Shown here: piece after piece, positions 32,257 to 40,717 of the stretch | How positions within the stretch are numbered: position 1 is the first letter of the stretch | Layout of the letters: each line of letters starts with the position of its first letter | Program-made: the position numbers and the translations under genes | Origin: Acidimicrobiaceae bacterium | Lineage (GTDB): Bacteria; Actinomycetota; Acidimicrobiia; Acidimicrobiales; RAAP-2 | Assembly (NCBI GenBank): GCA_003158855.1 | Contig: PMLJ01000012.1 | Location: forward strand, 65,516 to 113,637 | Direction: 5' to 3' | Length of the DNA: 48,122 nucleotides | Notes under the pieces: generated by a model | Databases searched by the model: none | The model's input: only the letters and a program-made list of their open reading frames with translations | What the model was told of the DNA's origin: nothing

Positions 32257-32570
32257 CTTGAGCCTCTCGATAACTCGATCATTGAAACGGGCGAACCGAC
32301 GTGAAGGGAGGAACCGTCAATCGCCGCCCCAGAGGTACTGACCTCACCATAGGTGCGCAGGTGCGACCGCGAGGGATCGCGAGACCCGGGGACGTGATCG
32401 CGAGGCGCTCGAAGCCGACCGGCCGCCGCTTGCCAGAGCCGCCCAGGACTCGCGAATACCGTGGCGTCCGGCGAGGCCGACGCCCCAATTTTTTGGCGAA
32501 GCACGGAGTATTCCTGTACGTTTGGCTTGCGCGCCCAAAGGTTCAAGTCACCATCTGAAGTGGAGAGATC
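32257..32570 (+). promoter_or_regulatory. Divergent region and structured mscL leader
   Basis: About 310 bp without a supported protein gene. It is GC-rich with local inverted repeats (for example CGCGA-GGGA-TCGCG near 32370) and two copies of GATCGCGAG. It ends with a strong terminator hairpin (32463-32494) about 80 nt before mscL. A TACGTT box near 32517 may be the mscL promoter, in which case the upstream part encodes a short terminated transcript. Confidence 0.4.
32463..32494 (+). terminator. Rho-independent terminator or attenuator before mscL
   Basis: Arms GGCGTC and GACGCC, then an inner GGC/GCC pair around a GAG loop with one bulged C, followed after four bases by six T. On the plus strand this is a classical intrinsic terminator, yet no plus-strand gene precedes it. 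Confidence 0.55.
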
Positions 32571-32990
32571 ATGCTCAAGGGATTCAAGAACTTCCTCATG
32601 CAGGGAGACCTCATAGTCATCGCGGTAGGACTGGTCGTCGCGTTGGCATTCAGCACCCTCATCAAGGCGTTCACCGACTCGATCATCACCCCGCTCGTGG
32701 GAGCGATCGAGGGCAGCTCGAGCAGCGCGCCGGGTCTCGGATGGACCCTCAACGGACAATTCATCAACGTCGGTGCCTTCATCTCCGCGATCATCTACTT
32801 CTTGATCTTCATGATCGTTATCTACTTCGTCCTCGTCGTGCCGTACCGCGTGTACATGGCGAAGCAGGGCAAGAAGGTGTTCGCTGCCCCGGAGCCGCCC
32901 GCGTCAGTCAAGACCTGCCCCGAGTGCCTGTCCGCGGACCTGCCCGCCGCGGCGACCAAGTGCAGCCACTGCGCGAGCGTCGTGGCCTAG
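32571..32990 (+). CDS. mscL: Large-conductance mechanosensitive channel with C-terminal zinc ribbon
   Basis: 139 residues. The MscL core is complete: the amphipathic start LKGFKNFLMQGDLIVIAVGL, TM1 with VVALAFSTLIKAFTDSIITP, a loop with GWTLNGQFINVGAF and TM2 ISAIIYFLIFMIVIYFVLVV. It opens on hypo-osmotic shock to release solutes. In place of the usual C-terminal helix bundle, residues about 118-136 form a zinc ribbon (KTCPECLSADLP then TKCSHCASVV, two CxxC). ATG 32571 has TGGAGAG 3-5 nt upstream. Confidence 0.93.
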   Translation: MLKGFKNFLMQGDLIVIAVGLVVALAFSTLIKAFTDSIITPLVGAIEGSSSSAPGLGWTLNGQFINVGAFISAIIYFLIFMIVIYFVLVVPYRVYMAKQGKKVFAAPEPPASVKTCPECLSADLPAAATKCSHCASVVA

Positions 32991-33008
32991 AGGCCTCGAG
33001 AGGAACTT

Positions 33009-35036
33009 CTATCTCGAGGTGACGGTCTTTGGCGCCTCGGCGAGGTGATGCAGGGCAATCCTCACGCTCCCGCGTCCCGATGTGATGTTGCGAAGTTCAA
33101 GCCCGTAGCGATGAAGCTCGGCTTCTGGAACATGGGCCGTGACTATGGCGGTGTGTTCTTCGTGCTCCGTGCCGATTACCCGTCCCCTTCGAACCGACAA
33201 GTCGTTCAAGACGTCCCCGAGGTGCTCCGAGGGGACGGCCGTCGTGACCACCATGATCCGCTCGAGCACGGTCGTTCCGACCTCCTCGAGCGCCGAGCGG
33301 AGTCCCATCGACGCGGCGGTCTCGAAGGCGGCCTCCGAAGAGTCGACGCTGTGGTGCTTGCCGTCGACCAGGGTGGCCCGTAGCCCCACCACCGGATGCC
33401 CCTTGGGTCCCCCGTGCGTCATGGCCTTCTCGACCCCGTTGCGGACAGCTCCGATGTACTGGCGAGGGACCGCCCCACCCACCACGGCGTCCACGAATTC
33501 GAACGGCGCGGTTGGCTCGAGCGGCTCAATCTTGAGGTTGACGACGGCGTACTGGCCATGGCCTCCGGTCTGCTTCTTCAGGCGGCCCTCCGCATCGCAG
33601 GCGGCGGCGATCGTTTCGAACAACTCCACCGAGGGCGGCTCCGTCGCGACTTCGACGTTGAACCGGCGACGCAGTCGCTCCAGGGTCACTTGAAGGTGGA
33701 CGTCGCCCATCACGTCGATCACGAGACGCCGCGACACCGGATCGTGACGGACCCGCAGTGACGGGTCCTCCTCGGCGAGCCGGTGCAGCGCGGTGGCGAT
33801 CTTGTCGTCGTCATCGTGCGAACCGCCAACGAGAGCGACGGACAGCGCGGGAGTCGGAGCCGATACGAGGCCGCCCGTCAGGTTCCGGCCCTTGCGCGTG
33901 AGCAGGTCGCCCACCACGACGTTGTTCAACTTGGCGACCGCCACGACGTCGCCGGCGTAGCCCTTGTCGATCGGGATCAACTTGCTTCCGAACAGGTAGT
34001 TGAGCCCGTGGAGGCGCTCTTCGGACTTCGTCCTTGCGTTGACGAGGCTTACGTCCGAGGTGATCGTTCCCGAGACGGCCTCCATCACGACAATCCGTCC
34101 CACGTAAGGGTCGACGATGACCTTGAACGCCCTGAGGACGAGGTCCGCGTCCGAGTCGCGGCTCAGCGCCACCTCATTGCCGTCCTCCAGAACGGGAATG
34201 GGACGGCTCTCGGCTATCTCGTCGAGGAGCGAAGCGAGCCGGTCGATACCCACCGCACGGATCGCCGACCCGCACGCGACCGGCACGATGGCCCCGCTCA
34301 CCATGAGATGGCCGAGGACCGCCTCGAGCTCCTCCATCGAGGGCACCTCGCCTTCAAGGTAGCGCTCGGTGAGCGAGTCATCACCGACGACGATCGCTTC
34401 TAGAAGGCTCGAGCGGACCCTCGCCTCCATTTCTGCGAAACCCGACGGGATCGGCCCGTGCTGGGTTCCACCGGCGCCATAGGTGATCGCCTCGTCGGCG
34501 AGTAGGTCGATGATGCCCTCAAAACCTGCGCCCTCGCCCATCGGCAGTTCCAGGGGCGCGAGTGTCGGTCCGATCAACCTCTCGAGCGCGGACAGCGTCG
34601 ATTCGAAGTTGGCCCGCTCGGCGTCAAGGCAGTTCACGAAGACCACGACAGGCACACCAGCCTCTCGTGCGAGATGCCAGACGACCACGGTGTCGCCTTG
34701 CACTCCGTCAACCGCGCTCACGACTAGAACGGCCACGTCCGCGACGTCGAGGGCTCGCTCGACCTCGCCGTAGAAGTCAATGAATCCGGGCGTGTCGAGA
34801 ATGGTCAGCTTGTCGCCCCCTACCCACACGGGCGCCATCGCGATGCCGAGAGACATCTGATGCTTGCGCTCTTCGGGGTCGGTGCCGCAAAGGGTGGTCC
34901 CCTCTTCGACCTTGCCTGGCCGGTCCAGGGCGCCGGTGGCGACGACGAGGGCCTCGAGAAGCGACGTTTTGCCAACGCCACTTCGACCCACGAGGGCGAC
35001 CGTGCGAGCCTTCGGGTGACTGAGAGAAGGAACCAT
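33009..35036 (-). CDS. Elongation factor G-like GTPase (EF-G2/FusA2 type)
   Basis: 675 residues. P-loop GRSGVGKTSLL, then G3 DTPGFIDF and EF-G domains II-V (KKQTGGHGQYAVVNLKIEPL and PRQYIGAVRNGVEKAM mark domains IV). The G4 motif, normally NKxD, reads NCLD; loss of the Lys is seen in other actinobacterial EF-G2 proteins as far as I recall. It is shorter than EF-G (about 700), so it is the paralogue that is not the main translocase. Role unknown; ribosome-linked stress functions have been proposed for relatives. ATG 35036 has GAGG upstream. It lies alone, convergent with mscL. Confidence 0.9.
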   Translation of the reverse strand: MVPSLSHPKARTVALVGRSGVGKTSLLEALVVATGALDRPGKVEEGTTLCGTDPEERKHQMSLGIAMAPVWVGGDKLTILDTPGFIDFYGEVERALDVADVAVLVVSAVDGVQGDTVVVWHLAREAGVPVVVFVNCLDAERANFESTLSALERLIGPTLAPLELPMGEGAGFEGIIDLLADEAITYGAGGTQHGPIPSGFAEMEARVRSSLLEAIVVGDDSLTERYLEGEVPSMEELEAVLGHLMVSGAIVPVACGSAIRAVGIDRLASLLDEIAESRPIPVLEDGNEVALSRDSDADLVLRAFKVIVDPYVGRIVVMEAVSGTITSDVSLVNARTKSEERLHGLNYLFGSKLIPIDKGYAGDVVAVAKLNNVVVGDLLTRKGRNLTGGLVSAPTPALSVALVGGSHDDDDKIATALHRLAEEDPSLRVRHDPVSRRLVIDVMGDVHLQVTLERLRRRFNVEVATEPPSVELFETIAAACDAEGRLKKQTGGHGQYAVVNLKIEPLEPTAPFEFVDAVVGGAVPRQYIGAVRNGVEKAMTHGGPKGHPVVGLRATLVDGKHHSVDSSEAAFETAASMGLRSALEEVGTTVLERIMVVTTAVPSEHLGDVLNDLSVRRGRVIGTEHEEHTAIVTAHVPEAELHRYGLELRNITSGRGSVRIALHHLAEAPKTVTSR

Positions 35037-35391
35037 GGGAACCTCGATTCAACTGGGAGTGATTAAGTTCAAGATATCCCGAACTGCAACGTCGCATCGA
35101 ACCCAGGCGCAGAGCTGAACGGCACTTCCATATTTCGCTCTTCACCAGATAGAACAGTGAGCGAAGACGAGACCGCTCGGACTACCGGATCTCTTGATTC
35201 CGATGATTCCGGTCAGTTCGCCCCGGGCCACTTCGAACCTTCACTGGACGGATTCCTTGCTCCCCATCTCGCGCGCATCACGTCAACGGCCCTTCTCTTA
35301 ACTCCGTCGATCAGCCCTTGCGGGAAACCATCTGCGCGACGAGAAGAGACATCGCAGACGCGACCTCACCATTCTCCGGCGGGGAACGTCG
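35037..35391. other. Intergenic region between EF-G2 and GH3 genes
   Basis: About 355 bp. A plus-strand frame of 81 codons from GTG 35157 has no RBS, no motif and atypical composition, so I do not call it. A direct repeat GATTCCG-AT-GATTCCG is near 35195. The promoter of the EF-G2 gene must lie near the left end. Confidence 0.4.
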
Positions 35392-37956
35392 TTACATGCT
35401 GACTTTGAGGTGCATCGATAGATCCGCTGAGGACTGACCAATGTCAAGACCGTACTGACCGGGCACGAGCACAAACGAATTCTTCTGAAAGATCTGAAAC
35501 CCGCTGGACGGAATAGTCATTACGACCCGCTTTGAGGCGGAAGGTCCGATTTCAACACGAGCGAAGGCGCGCAACTGTTCGGGCGGCTCTCCGGCTGAAG
35601 TGGGGTATCTCACGTAGGTTTGGATCACGTCCGCACCTGGACGCGATCCGGTATTGGTGACCTTCACGCGCACCGTCACACCGGACGACGTCTTCGTCAC
35701 CGTCGGATTCGACAACTTGAACGAGGTGTAACTTCGCCCATACCCAAAGGCGAAGAGCGGCGAAACTCCGTTCAGTTGATACCACCTGTAGCCAACGCCG
35801 AGACCCGTTCCAAAATTGACCACTTCCTTGACTCCGGGAAACTGTTGAGCGCTGGTTGCGGGCATCTTCGTGGAACTGGCTGGAAAGGTCAATGGGAGGC
35901 GCCCGGACGGGTTCGAGGCACCGGTGAGAATTCTTGCGATCGCCGCGCCATCTTCCTCACCGGGATACCAAGCTTCAAGCACTCCCGCGACGTGGGAAAG
36001 CCACGGCATGAGCACGGCGCCACCAGTGTTCAGTACCACGATGGTGCGAGGATTGGCGGCGGCCACTGCCGAAATGAGGGGATTGGCATCGCCGGGAAGG
36101 TTGAGGCTGGGAATATCAACGCCCTCGGAGTTGAAGTTCCCGACAAAGACTATGGCGACCCTTGCTTTGCGGGCTGCCGCGACCGCCGTATTGATCAAAG
36201 GTGTGACGTTCATCAGGCTGAACTTGGGCGCGGGATGATTCTTGATCTGGAACCATTGCGCTGAGAACGTGTAGCGACGACCCGCGGTGAACTGCGCCGT
36301 CGCGCTCATGTCCGAGGGAGCGTGAAGACCCGGCGAAGCAATGAACGGCTTGTCGTTCAGCTTGAGCCAGGTGTCGCCGTACTGCTGGAACGTGATTTCG
36401 TAGGTTCCCGTCTGCTTGGCCTTGATGGCCAGGCTCCATTTGTCCCATCCAATGCCCTTACCCGGTTTGGTTGCGGTGGCTACTGCGGCGGTCACGTTCG
36501 GGTCCTTTTCGAGGGCGATGTCAGCCTTGCCCGCTTCACCGATCGGTGGAATTGGCTTAACCAGCTTCAACGGTGTGCCTTTGACGATGTCGACATCGCT
36601 CAGTTGATCAAGATCCAAGGTCGGTGGACCGCCGGGCTCGTACGTCACTTGAACCTTGTTGCCAACCATCGATCGAAGAGCCCTGAGCGGCGTAATTACA
36701 AAGGTCGGCTGCACCTTGGAACTCCCACCGCCCGATATCTGAGGAGTCTGCCCAGCGTCGGTGCCAATGACCGCGATGGTGGGTGCGGTCCTCGAGAGGG
36801 GAAGCACCGATCCGGCGTTCTTCAAGAGGACAATGCTTTCGAGCGCTGCAGCGAACGCAGTCCTGGTGTGGGCGGGCGATGTCGCGTTCGCAGTGAGAGA
36901 ACCCCGCAGCGGATGAGTGATGAGGCCGGAGCTGAACATGGGAATGAGCACTGACCTCACCGCCCGGTTGAGGTCGCGTATCGGTACCGATCCCATTTGG
37001 ACCAAATGGACAAGGGTCTTCGCCGAACCGGGCTTGATGAGCGACATACCTGCGCGAAACGCTTGAGCCATGTTCGGCACCGCTCCAAGATCGGATCTCA
37101 CGAAGCCGGTGAACCCCCACGACTTGAGCGTTGAGTAGATAGCGGGATCGGAGCAGGTATTGACACCCTCCAACTCCCCGTACGAGCACATCATTGATGC
37201 GACGCGAGCCTGCTGCACCACCGCCTTAAATGGCGCGTCGTAGAGTTCGGCGAGGGCTCGAGGAGAGACGACCTGGTTAAGTCGAAGTCGCGCCGTTTCT
37301 TGGGTGTAAGCCGAGAAGTGCTTGGCGTTGGCCAGATCTCCGGTCGACTGGATGCCATTCACGTCGGCGACCCCGAGAACGCTCGTAAGGTACGGATCCT
37401 CACCGTACGTCTCGAAGATCCGCCCGCTTTGGGGCACACGCGCGAGGTTGAGTTCAGGTCCCTGCACTACGGCAATTCCTTTGGTTCGAGCCTCGACGGC
37501 TTCTGCTTGGCCCACCGCTCTTGCCACTGTCGGATCAAAGCTGGCCGCGATGCCGATCGCCGCTGGAAACTGCGTAACTCCCGTGAGGCCGTTGGCGACG
37601 CCGTCTGGACCGTCGGTGAGGGTGATCGGCGGAATGCACAATGAAGGAACACCGATATTGCTGTTCTCCAGCGGTGGATACGTCGCCAGAATGACGAAAG
37701 AGGCCTTTTGGGTGAGCGACATCTTGGCGAGCACCTCATCCGCGAGAGTTGTCGAACCCGCGGAGTGATGCAGGGACTGCGAGATCCATGGGCAATGAGT
37801 GTTTGTACTTGGAGCCGCTGTACGCGCAACCGGCTTTGCGCCACTCGCACCGCTCTGCTGCTCCGAAACGGCCACCGTTGCGAGGAGCGTTACTACGCCC
37901 AGAACTGTGATGAAGGCGAACCTGGTGGTCTTGCGTAGGGACATGTTCCCGGCCAC
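35392..37956 (-). CDS. Secreted glycoside hydrolase family 3 (beta-glucosidase-like)
   Basis: 854 residues. A signal peptide (TTRFAFITVLGVVTLLATVA) precedes the GH3 (alpha/beta)8 domain: TDGPDGVAN, RIFETYGEDPYLTSVLG, DLANAKHFSAY, then GFVRSDLGAVPN with the nucleophile Asp289. The (alpha/beta)6 domain follows, interrupted at about 470-580 by a PA14-like module (KQTGTYEITFQQYGDTWLKL). A C-terminal fibronectin type III-like domain holds GYGRSYTSFKLSNPTV. It should release beta-linked sugars outside the cell. GTG 37956 is chosen because AAGGA lies 7 nt upstream; ATG 37944 is possible. GH3 enzymes usually have SDW at the nucleophile; here it is SDL. Confidence 0.92.
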   Translation of the reverse strand: MAGNMSLRKTTRFAFITVLGVVTLLATVAVSEQQSGASGAKPVARTAAPSTNTHCPWISQSLHHSAGSTTLADEVLAKMSLTQKASFVILATYPPLENSNIGVPSLCIPPITLTDGPDGVANGLTGVTQFPAAIGIAASFDPTVARAVGQAEAVEARTKGIAVVQGPELNLARVPQSGRIFETYGEDPYLTSVLGVADVNGIQSTGDLANAKHFSAYTQETARLRLNQVVSPRALAELYDAPFKAVVQQARVASMMCSYGELEGVNTCSDPAIYSTLKSWGFTGFVRSDLGAVPNMAQAFRAGMSLIKPGSAKTLVHLVQMGSVPIRDLNRAVRSVLIPMFSSGLITHPLRGSLTANATSPAHTRTAFAAALESIVLLKNAGSVLPLSRTAPTIAVIGTDAGQTPQISGGGSSKVQPTFVITPLRALRSMVGNKVQVTYEPGGPPTLDLDQLSDVDIVKGTPLKLVKPIPPIGEAGKADIALEKDPNVTAAVATATKPGKGIGWDKWSLAIKAKQTGTYEITFQQYGDTWLKLNDKPFIASPGLHAPSDMSATAQFTAGRRYTFSAQWFQIKNHPAPKFSLMNVTPLINTAVAAARKARVAIVFVGNFNSEGVDIPSLNLPGDANPLISAVAAANPRTIVVLNTGGAVLMPWLSHVAGVLEAWYPGEEDGAAIARILTGASNPSGRLPLTFPASSTKMPATSAQQFPGVKEVVNFGTGLGVGYRWYQLNGVSPLFAFGYGRSYTSFKLSNPTVTKTSSGVTVRVKVTNTGSRPGADVIQTYVRYPTSAGEPPEQLRAFARVEIGPSASKRVVMTIPSSGFQIFQKNSFVLVPGQYGLDIGQSSADLSMHLKVSM

Positions 37957-38319
37957 TGTGTTGTCCTTTTGATTACGCCCATCCGTAGCCTCATCCGAAG
38001 GAGGCCTTCCGAACTCTTCTTTCAGTCTTTGGGTTCAATCTACGACGCGAAAAGCGCACTGGCTTAGAGCCACAAGTCACATCACCAACGAACTTCGCCG
38101 ACCATGACCCAGATCCACGTCAAGAGGCTCGAGTCTCTTGAACGGCGCAGCGAACTGATCAAAGACATTGAGAATCGTCGAATCGAAGCGTTCGACGTGG
38201 CGACCGACATCTGCAACCCGTACTCATCCGCGAAGACTCCGATGCGACTCCATGGCTCCAGACTCGTGACAAGGAGTGACATCCCCGCGGTCTCGTCAAT
38301 GTTCTCGCGCTGGTGGAAC
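37957..38319. other. Intergenic region before the tRNA remnant
   Basis: About 360 bp. The GH3 promoter should lie near 37960-38050. Frames exist on both strands (ATG 38104 plus, ATG 38282 minus) but neither has a recognised motif or a consistent RBS, and the plus frame runs on into the tRNA-like sequence. I see no supported gene. Confidence 0.4.
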
Positions 38320-38394
38320 TGGTGCCCCTGGCAGGATTCGAATCTGCGCTCACGGTTTAGGAAACTGACGCTCCATCCCTTGAGCTATGGGAGC
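38320..38394 (-). pseudogene. Degenerate tRNA-Arg(CCT) copy
   Basis: 75 bases including an encoded CCA end, same length and orientation as the intact tRNA-Arg at 46977-47051 and with similar 5' flank. The anticodon loop TTCCTAA is kept, but the acceptor stem has two mismatches (positions 6-67 and 7-66), the anticodon stem has an A-C mismatch (29-41) and the T-stem has lost the conserved G53-C61 pair. It is probably non-functional. Confidence 0.7.
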
Positions 38395-38483
38395 GGGATT
38401 TCTGCGCCAAGCTCCGCACGCGGGTTACCTTTGGCTAGACGTCGATCTACCTTTGAGGCTCCCCCAGTCGCAGTTCCAATTCA

Positions 38484-38565
38484 TGGGTCATCAAGTCCAA
38501 TGGATGACCCACGCGACTGTCGATCACCTCATATTCGGCAGCAAGAATTGACCCACGCAATTCTT
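38484..38565 (-). terminator. Two adjacent perfect hairpins after the kinase gene
   Basis: TGGGTCATC/GATGACCCA with a 10-nt loop (38484-38511) and AAGAATTG/CAATTCTT with a 7-nt loop (38543-38565). Both carry the 10-mer TGACCCACGC at their right side. They lie 50-130 bp downstream of the histidine kinase stop and may end that transcript; no T-run follows. Confidence 0.4.
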
Positions 38566-38616
38566 CCGCGGGTCGCACCACAGCATGAAACGCATCGGGT
38601 ACACCGCAGTTCGCTG

Positions 38617-40029
38617 CTAGTCGATAAGACGAACGGCGACAACGTTGGGTTCGGAACTGACCGTCTGGCCACATGGGAGGGTCACCATGACGCGGGTGCC
38701 GGCCACCGAGTCCGACTGTAGGGTGACGTCGCCACCATGAGCCACGACGATACTGCGCACGATGGGAAGTCCGAGCCCCGTACCGGACCGGGATCGACTG
38801 ACGTCAGCTCGCCAAAACCTGTCAAAGGCGTGACTCGCTTCCTCATGTGTCATGCCAGGTCCTGAATCTTCAACCTCGAGCATCACCGTGTCTCCATTGA
38901 CGGACAGGCGGACCTCGACGGCTGCGTCGTGTGGCGTATACCGAAGAGCGTTATTCACCAGATTGGCCACGACGCGACGAAGACCAGAAGGGTCGCCCTG
39001 GACGATAACGGAGCCAGGGGCCTTGACCGCGATTATCCGATGAGGGTCAGTCGTCGAGGCGTCAGCCACAACCTCTTGGATCAGCCGCGCGAGGTCGACG
39101 CGAACGCGGTCCATGAGTCGGCCCTCGTCGAGACGAGCCAAAAGCAGGAGTTCTTCGACGAGTTTGCCCATCTGGTTCCCGGAGACTCCAATACGGTGGA
39201 TAGCCTCGTCGCGCTCCTCGCCATTCCTCAACTCGCCCTGGCGCCACAACTCGGTAATGCCGAGGATGACTGAGACGGGCGTGCGAAGTTCGTGCGACGC
39301 GTCCGCTACGAACTGGCGAAGTTGAACTTCGAGCGAGAGTTGCTCGTCAAGCATCATGTTGAAAGCCAGCGCCAACTTACCTGCCTCTGTTTTCCTTCGT
39401 ACCATCGTTACCCGACGCGTCCGGTCACCCGCGGTGATGGCGTCGGCCACTTCCGTTACCTCGGCAATCGGGCGCAGACCAAGTCGGGCGATCCAGAATC
39501 CTGTGGCGGCGACGACCGCGAGGACCACGAGCCCGGCCAGAAGGAAAGCGAGTCGAAAGAAACTCATTGTCGCGTCAATCTGCGCGAGTGAGACGGCTAC
39601 GAGCATGTCGGTATGCGAGTGCGGTAGTGCGAAGAGGACGGCGCGCCAGCGAAGGGAATTGGCGGTTGAGCCCACTGAGAAGATCTTGATGTCACGAAGT
39701 GACGTCGACGCGACGTGAGGAATCTGTGGCGCCGCTCGCCCCGTGTCGAGCGGCGTTGAGATGACGTTGCGTTGTCCGTATGTGATAGTGGCGATGTAGT
39801 ACGCGCTGATTCGACTGGTGTTGAACGTCTGCTGCGAGGAGCCGACTGGGTGAAACGGCAGTGGGGCTGGAGCGCCAATAGTCTGGGCAACCGGCAACGC
39901 ATTCTTCAACTGCTGGTCCACCTGTTGGAGTTCTGAACTTCCGACTGAGTGGACCAGAAAGACGCCAAGGAGCGAGATAAGCGCGAGGAGAAGTGTCGCT
40001 GCGAATGTGAGTCTGAGACGAAGGCTCAC
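38617..40029 (-). CDS. Two-component sensor histidine kinase
   Basis: 470 residues. TM1 at about 8-27 (FAATLLLALISLLGVFLV) and TM2 at about 157-180 (FRLAFLLAGLVVLAVVAATG) enclose an extracellular sensor of 130 residues with no known fold. HAMP follows (LGLRPIAEVTEVADAITAGD). The H-box is FVADASHELRTPVS with His246; N box LVNNALRYTP, G1 DSGPGM and G2 GTGLGL form the ATP lid. It should phosphorylate the response regulator encoded 7 nt upstream. The ORF starts at ATG 40029. Its position inside the tRNA-flanked segment with MacB-like and HtrA-like genes suggests envelope stress as signal. Confidence 0.93.
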   Translation of the reverse strand: MSLRLRLTFAATLLLALISLLGVFLVHSVGSSELQQVDQQLKNALPVAQTIGAPAPLPFHPVGSSQQTFNTSRISAYYIATITYGQRNVISTPLDTGRAAPQIPHVASTSLRDIKIFSVGSTANSLRWRAVLFALPHSHTDMLVAVSLAQIDATMSFFRLAFLLAGLVVLAVVAATGFWIARLGLRPIAEVTEVADAITAGDRTRRVTMVRRKTEAGKLALAFNMMLDEQLSLEVQLRQFVADASHELRTPVSVILGITELWRQGELRNGEERDEAIHRIGVSGNQMGKLVEELLLLARLDEGRLMDRVRVDLARLIQEVVADASTTDPHRIIAVKAPGSVIVQGDPSGLRRVVANLVNNALRYTPHDAAVEVRLSVNGDTVMLEVEDSGPGMTHEEASHAFDRFWRADVSRSRSGTGLGLPIVRSIVVAHGGDVTLQSDSVAGTRVMVTLPCGQTVSSEPNVVAVRLID

Positions 40030-40036
40030 CCAGAAA

Positions 40037-40717
40037 CTACTGTCGCTCGAGTCGGTATCCGACGCTTCGGATTGTGCGGATCATCGTTGGCGGTGACGTG
40101 TCAATCTTTCTGCGCAGTTGAGAAATGTACGATTCGACGATAGTCGGCTCGCCTTCGAAGCTGTAGTCCCAGACGTGGTCGAGTATCTGCCAGCGTGTTA
40201 GAACCCTTCCAGCATTCTTCATCAGGAAGAGCAGGAGACGGTACTCTGTCGGCGACAAGTCAACGAGAGTGCCATTCTTGACGACCGTGTGGGCGTCTTC
40301 GTCAATGATGATACCTCCACAAGACGTCATCGGACGTTCCGAGACGTTGTCAACGCGTCGCAAGAGGGCCCTCACACGGGCCGCGAGTTCTTCGACGCTG
40401 AATGGTTTGGCGAGATAGTCGTCGCCGCCGATTATCAAGCCCCTGACTTTGTCGCCGACGGAGTCCGCCGCGGTGAGGAATATCACTGGAATATTTGCGC
40501 CAGCCTCTCTCAGTCGCTGGCAGACCTCGAAGCCGTTGAGATCTGGGAGCATCACGTCGAGGATGATCAGGTCGGGTCGGTTGCCCTCGAGGGCCAGTCG
40601 GAGAGCTTCGTGACCGTCCTTCGCGCGTGTCACACTGAACCCCCTTAGTTGAAGGGCCGTAGTGATGACGTACGCGACGTTGTCGTCGTCTTCAACCGAC
40701 AGAATCTCGATGCTCAC
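40037..40717 (-). CDS. OmpR/PhoB-family response regulator
   Basis: 226 residues. Receiver domain with acidic pocket (SVEDDD), phospho-acceptor Asp54 in IILDVMLPDLNGFEV, Thr82 and Lys104 (YLAKPF). The C-terminal winged helix has LSPTEYRLLLFLMKNAGRVL and the recognition helix IVESYISQLRRKID. It regulates promoters upon phosphorylation by the downstream kinase; the stop lies 7 nt before the kinase start, so both are in one operon. ATG 40717. The ABC transporter genes are divergent and may be targets. Confidence 0.95.
   Translation of the reverse strand: MSIEILSVEDDDNVAYVITTALQLRGFSVTRAKDGHEALRLALEGNRPDLIILDVMLPDLNGFEVCQRLREAGANIPVIFLTAADSVGDKVRGLIIGGDDYLAKPFSVEELAARVRALLRRVDNVSERPMTSCGGIIIDEDAHTVVKNGTLVDLSPTEYRLLLFLMKNAGRVLTRWQILDHVWDYSFEGEPTIVESYISQLRRKIDTSPPTMIRTIRSVGYRLERQ

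Noticed and set aside
32290-32500. A ydaO-type c-di-AMP riboswitch upstream of mscL
   Set aside because: I looked for its conserved GAA and GGGGTGAA-like segments and could not align them; only a generic structured leader with a terminator is supported.
35157-35402. 81-codon plus-strand frame between the EF-G2 and GH3 genes
   Set aside because: No Shine-Dalgarno, no motif, ends inside the antisense of the GH3 gene.
37995-38010. Inverted repeat GAAGG-n3-CCTTC upstream of the GH3 gene as a LacI-type operator
   Set aside because: Only a 5-bp core is perfect and no sugar regulator lies nearby.
38104-38322. Plus-strand frame starting MTQIHVKRLESLERRSELIK
   Set aside because: Helical look but no RBS; it runs through the tRNA-like sequence and beyond, and an equally good minus frame covers the same bases.
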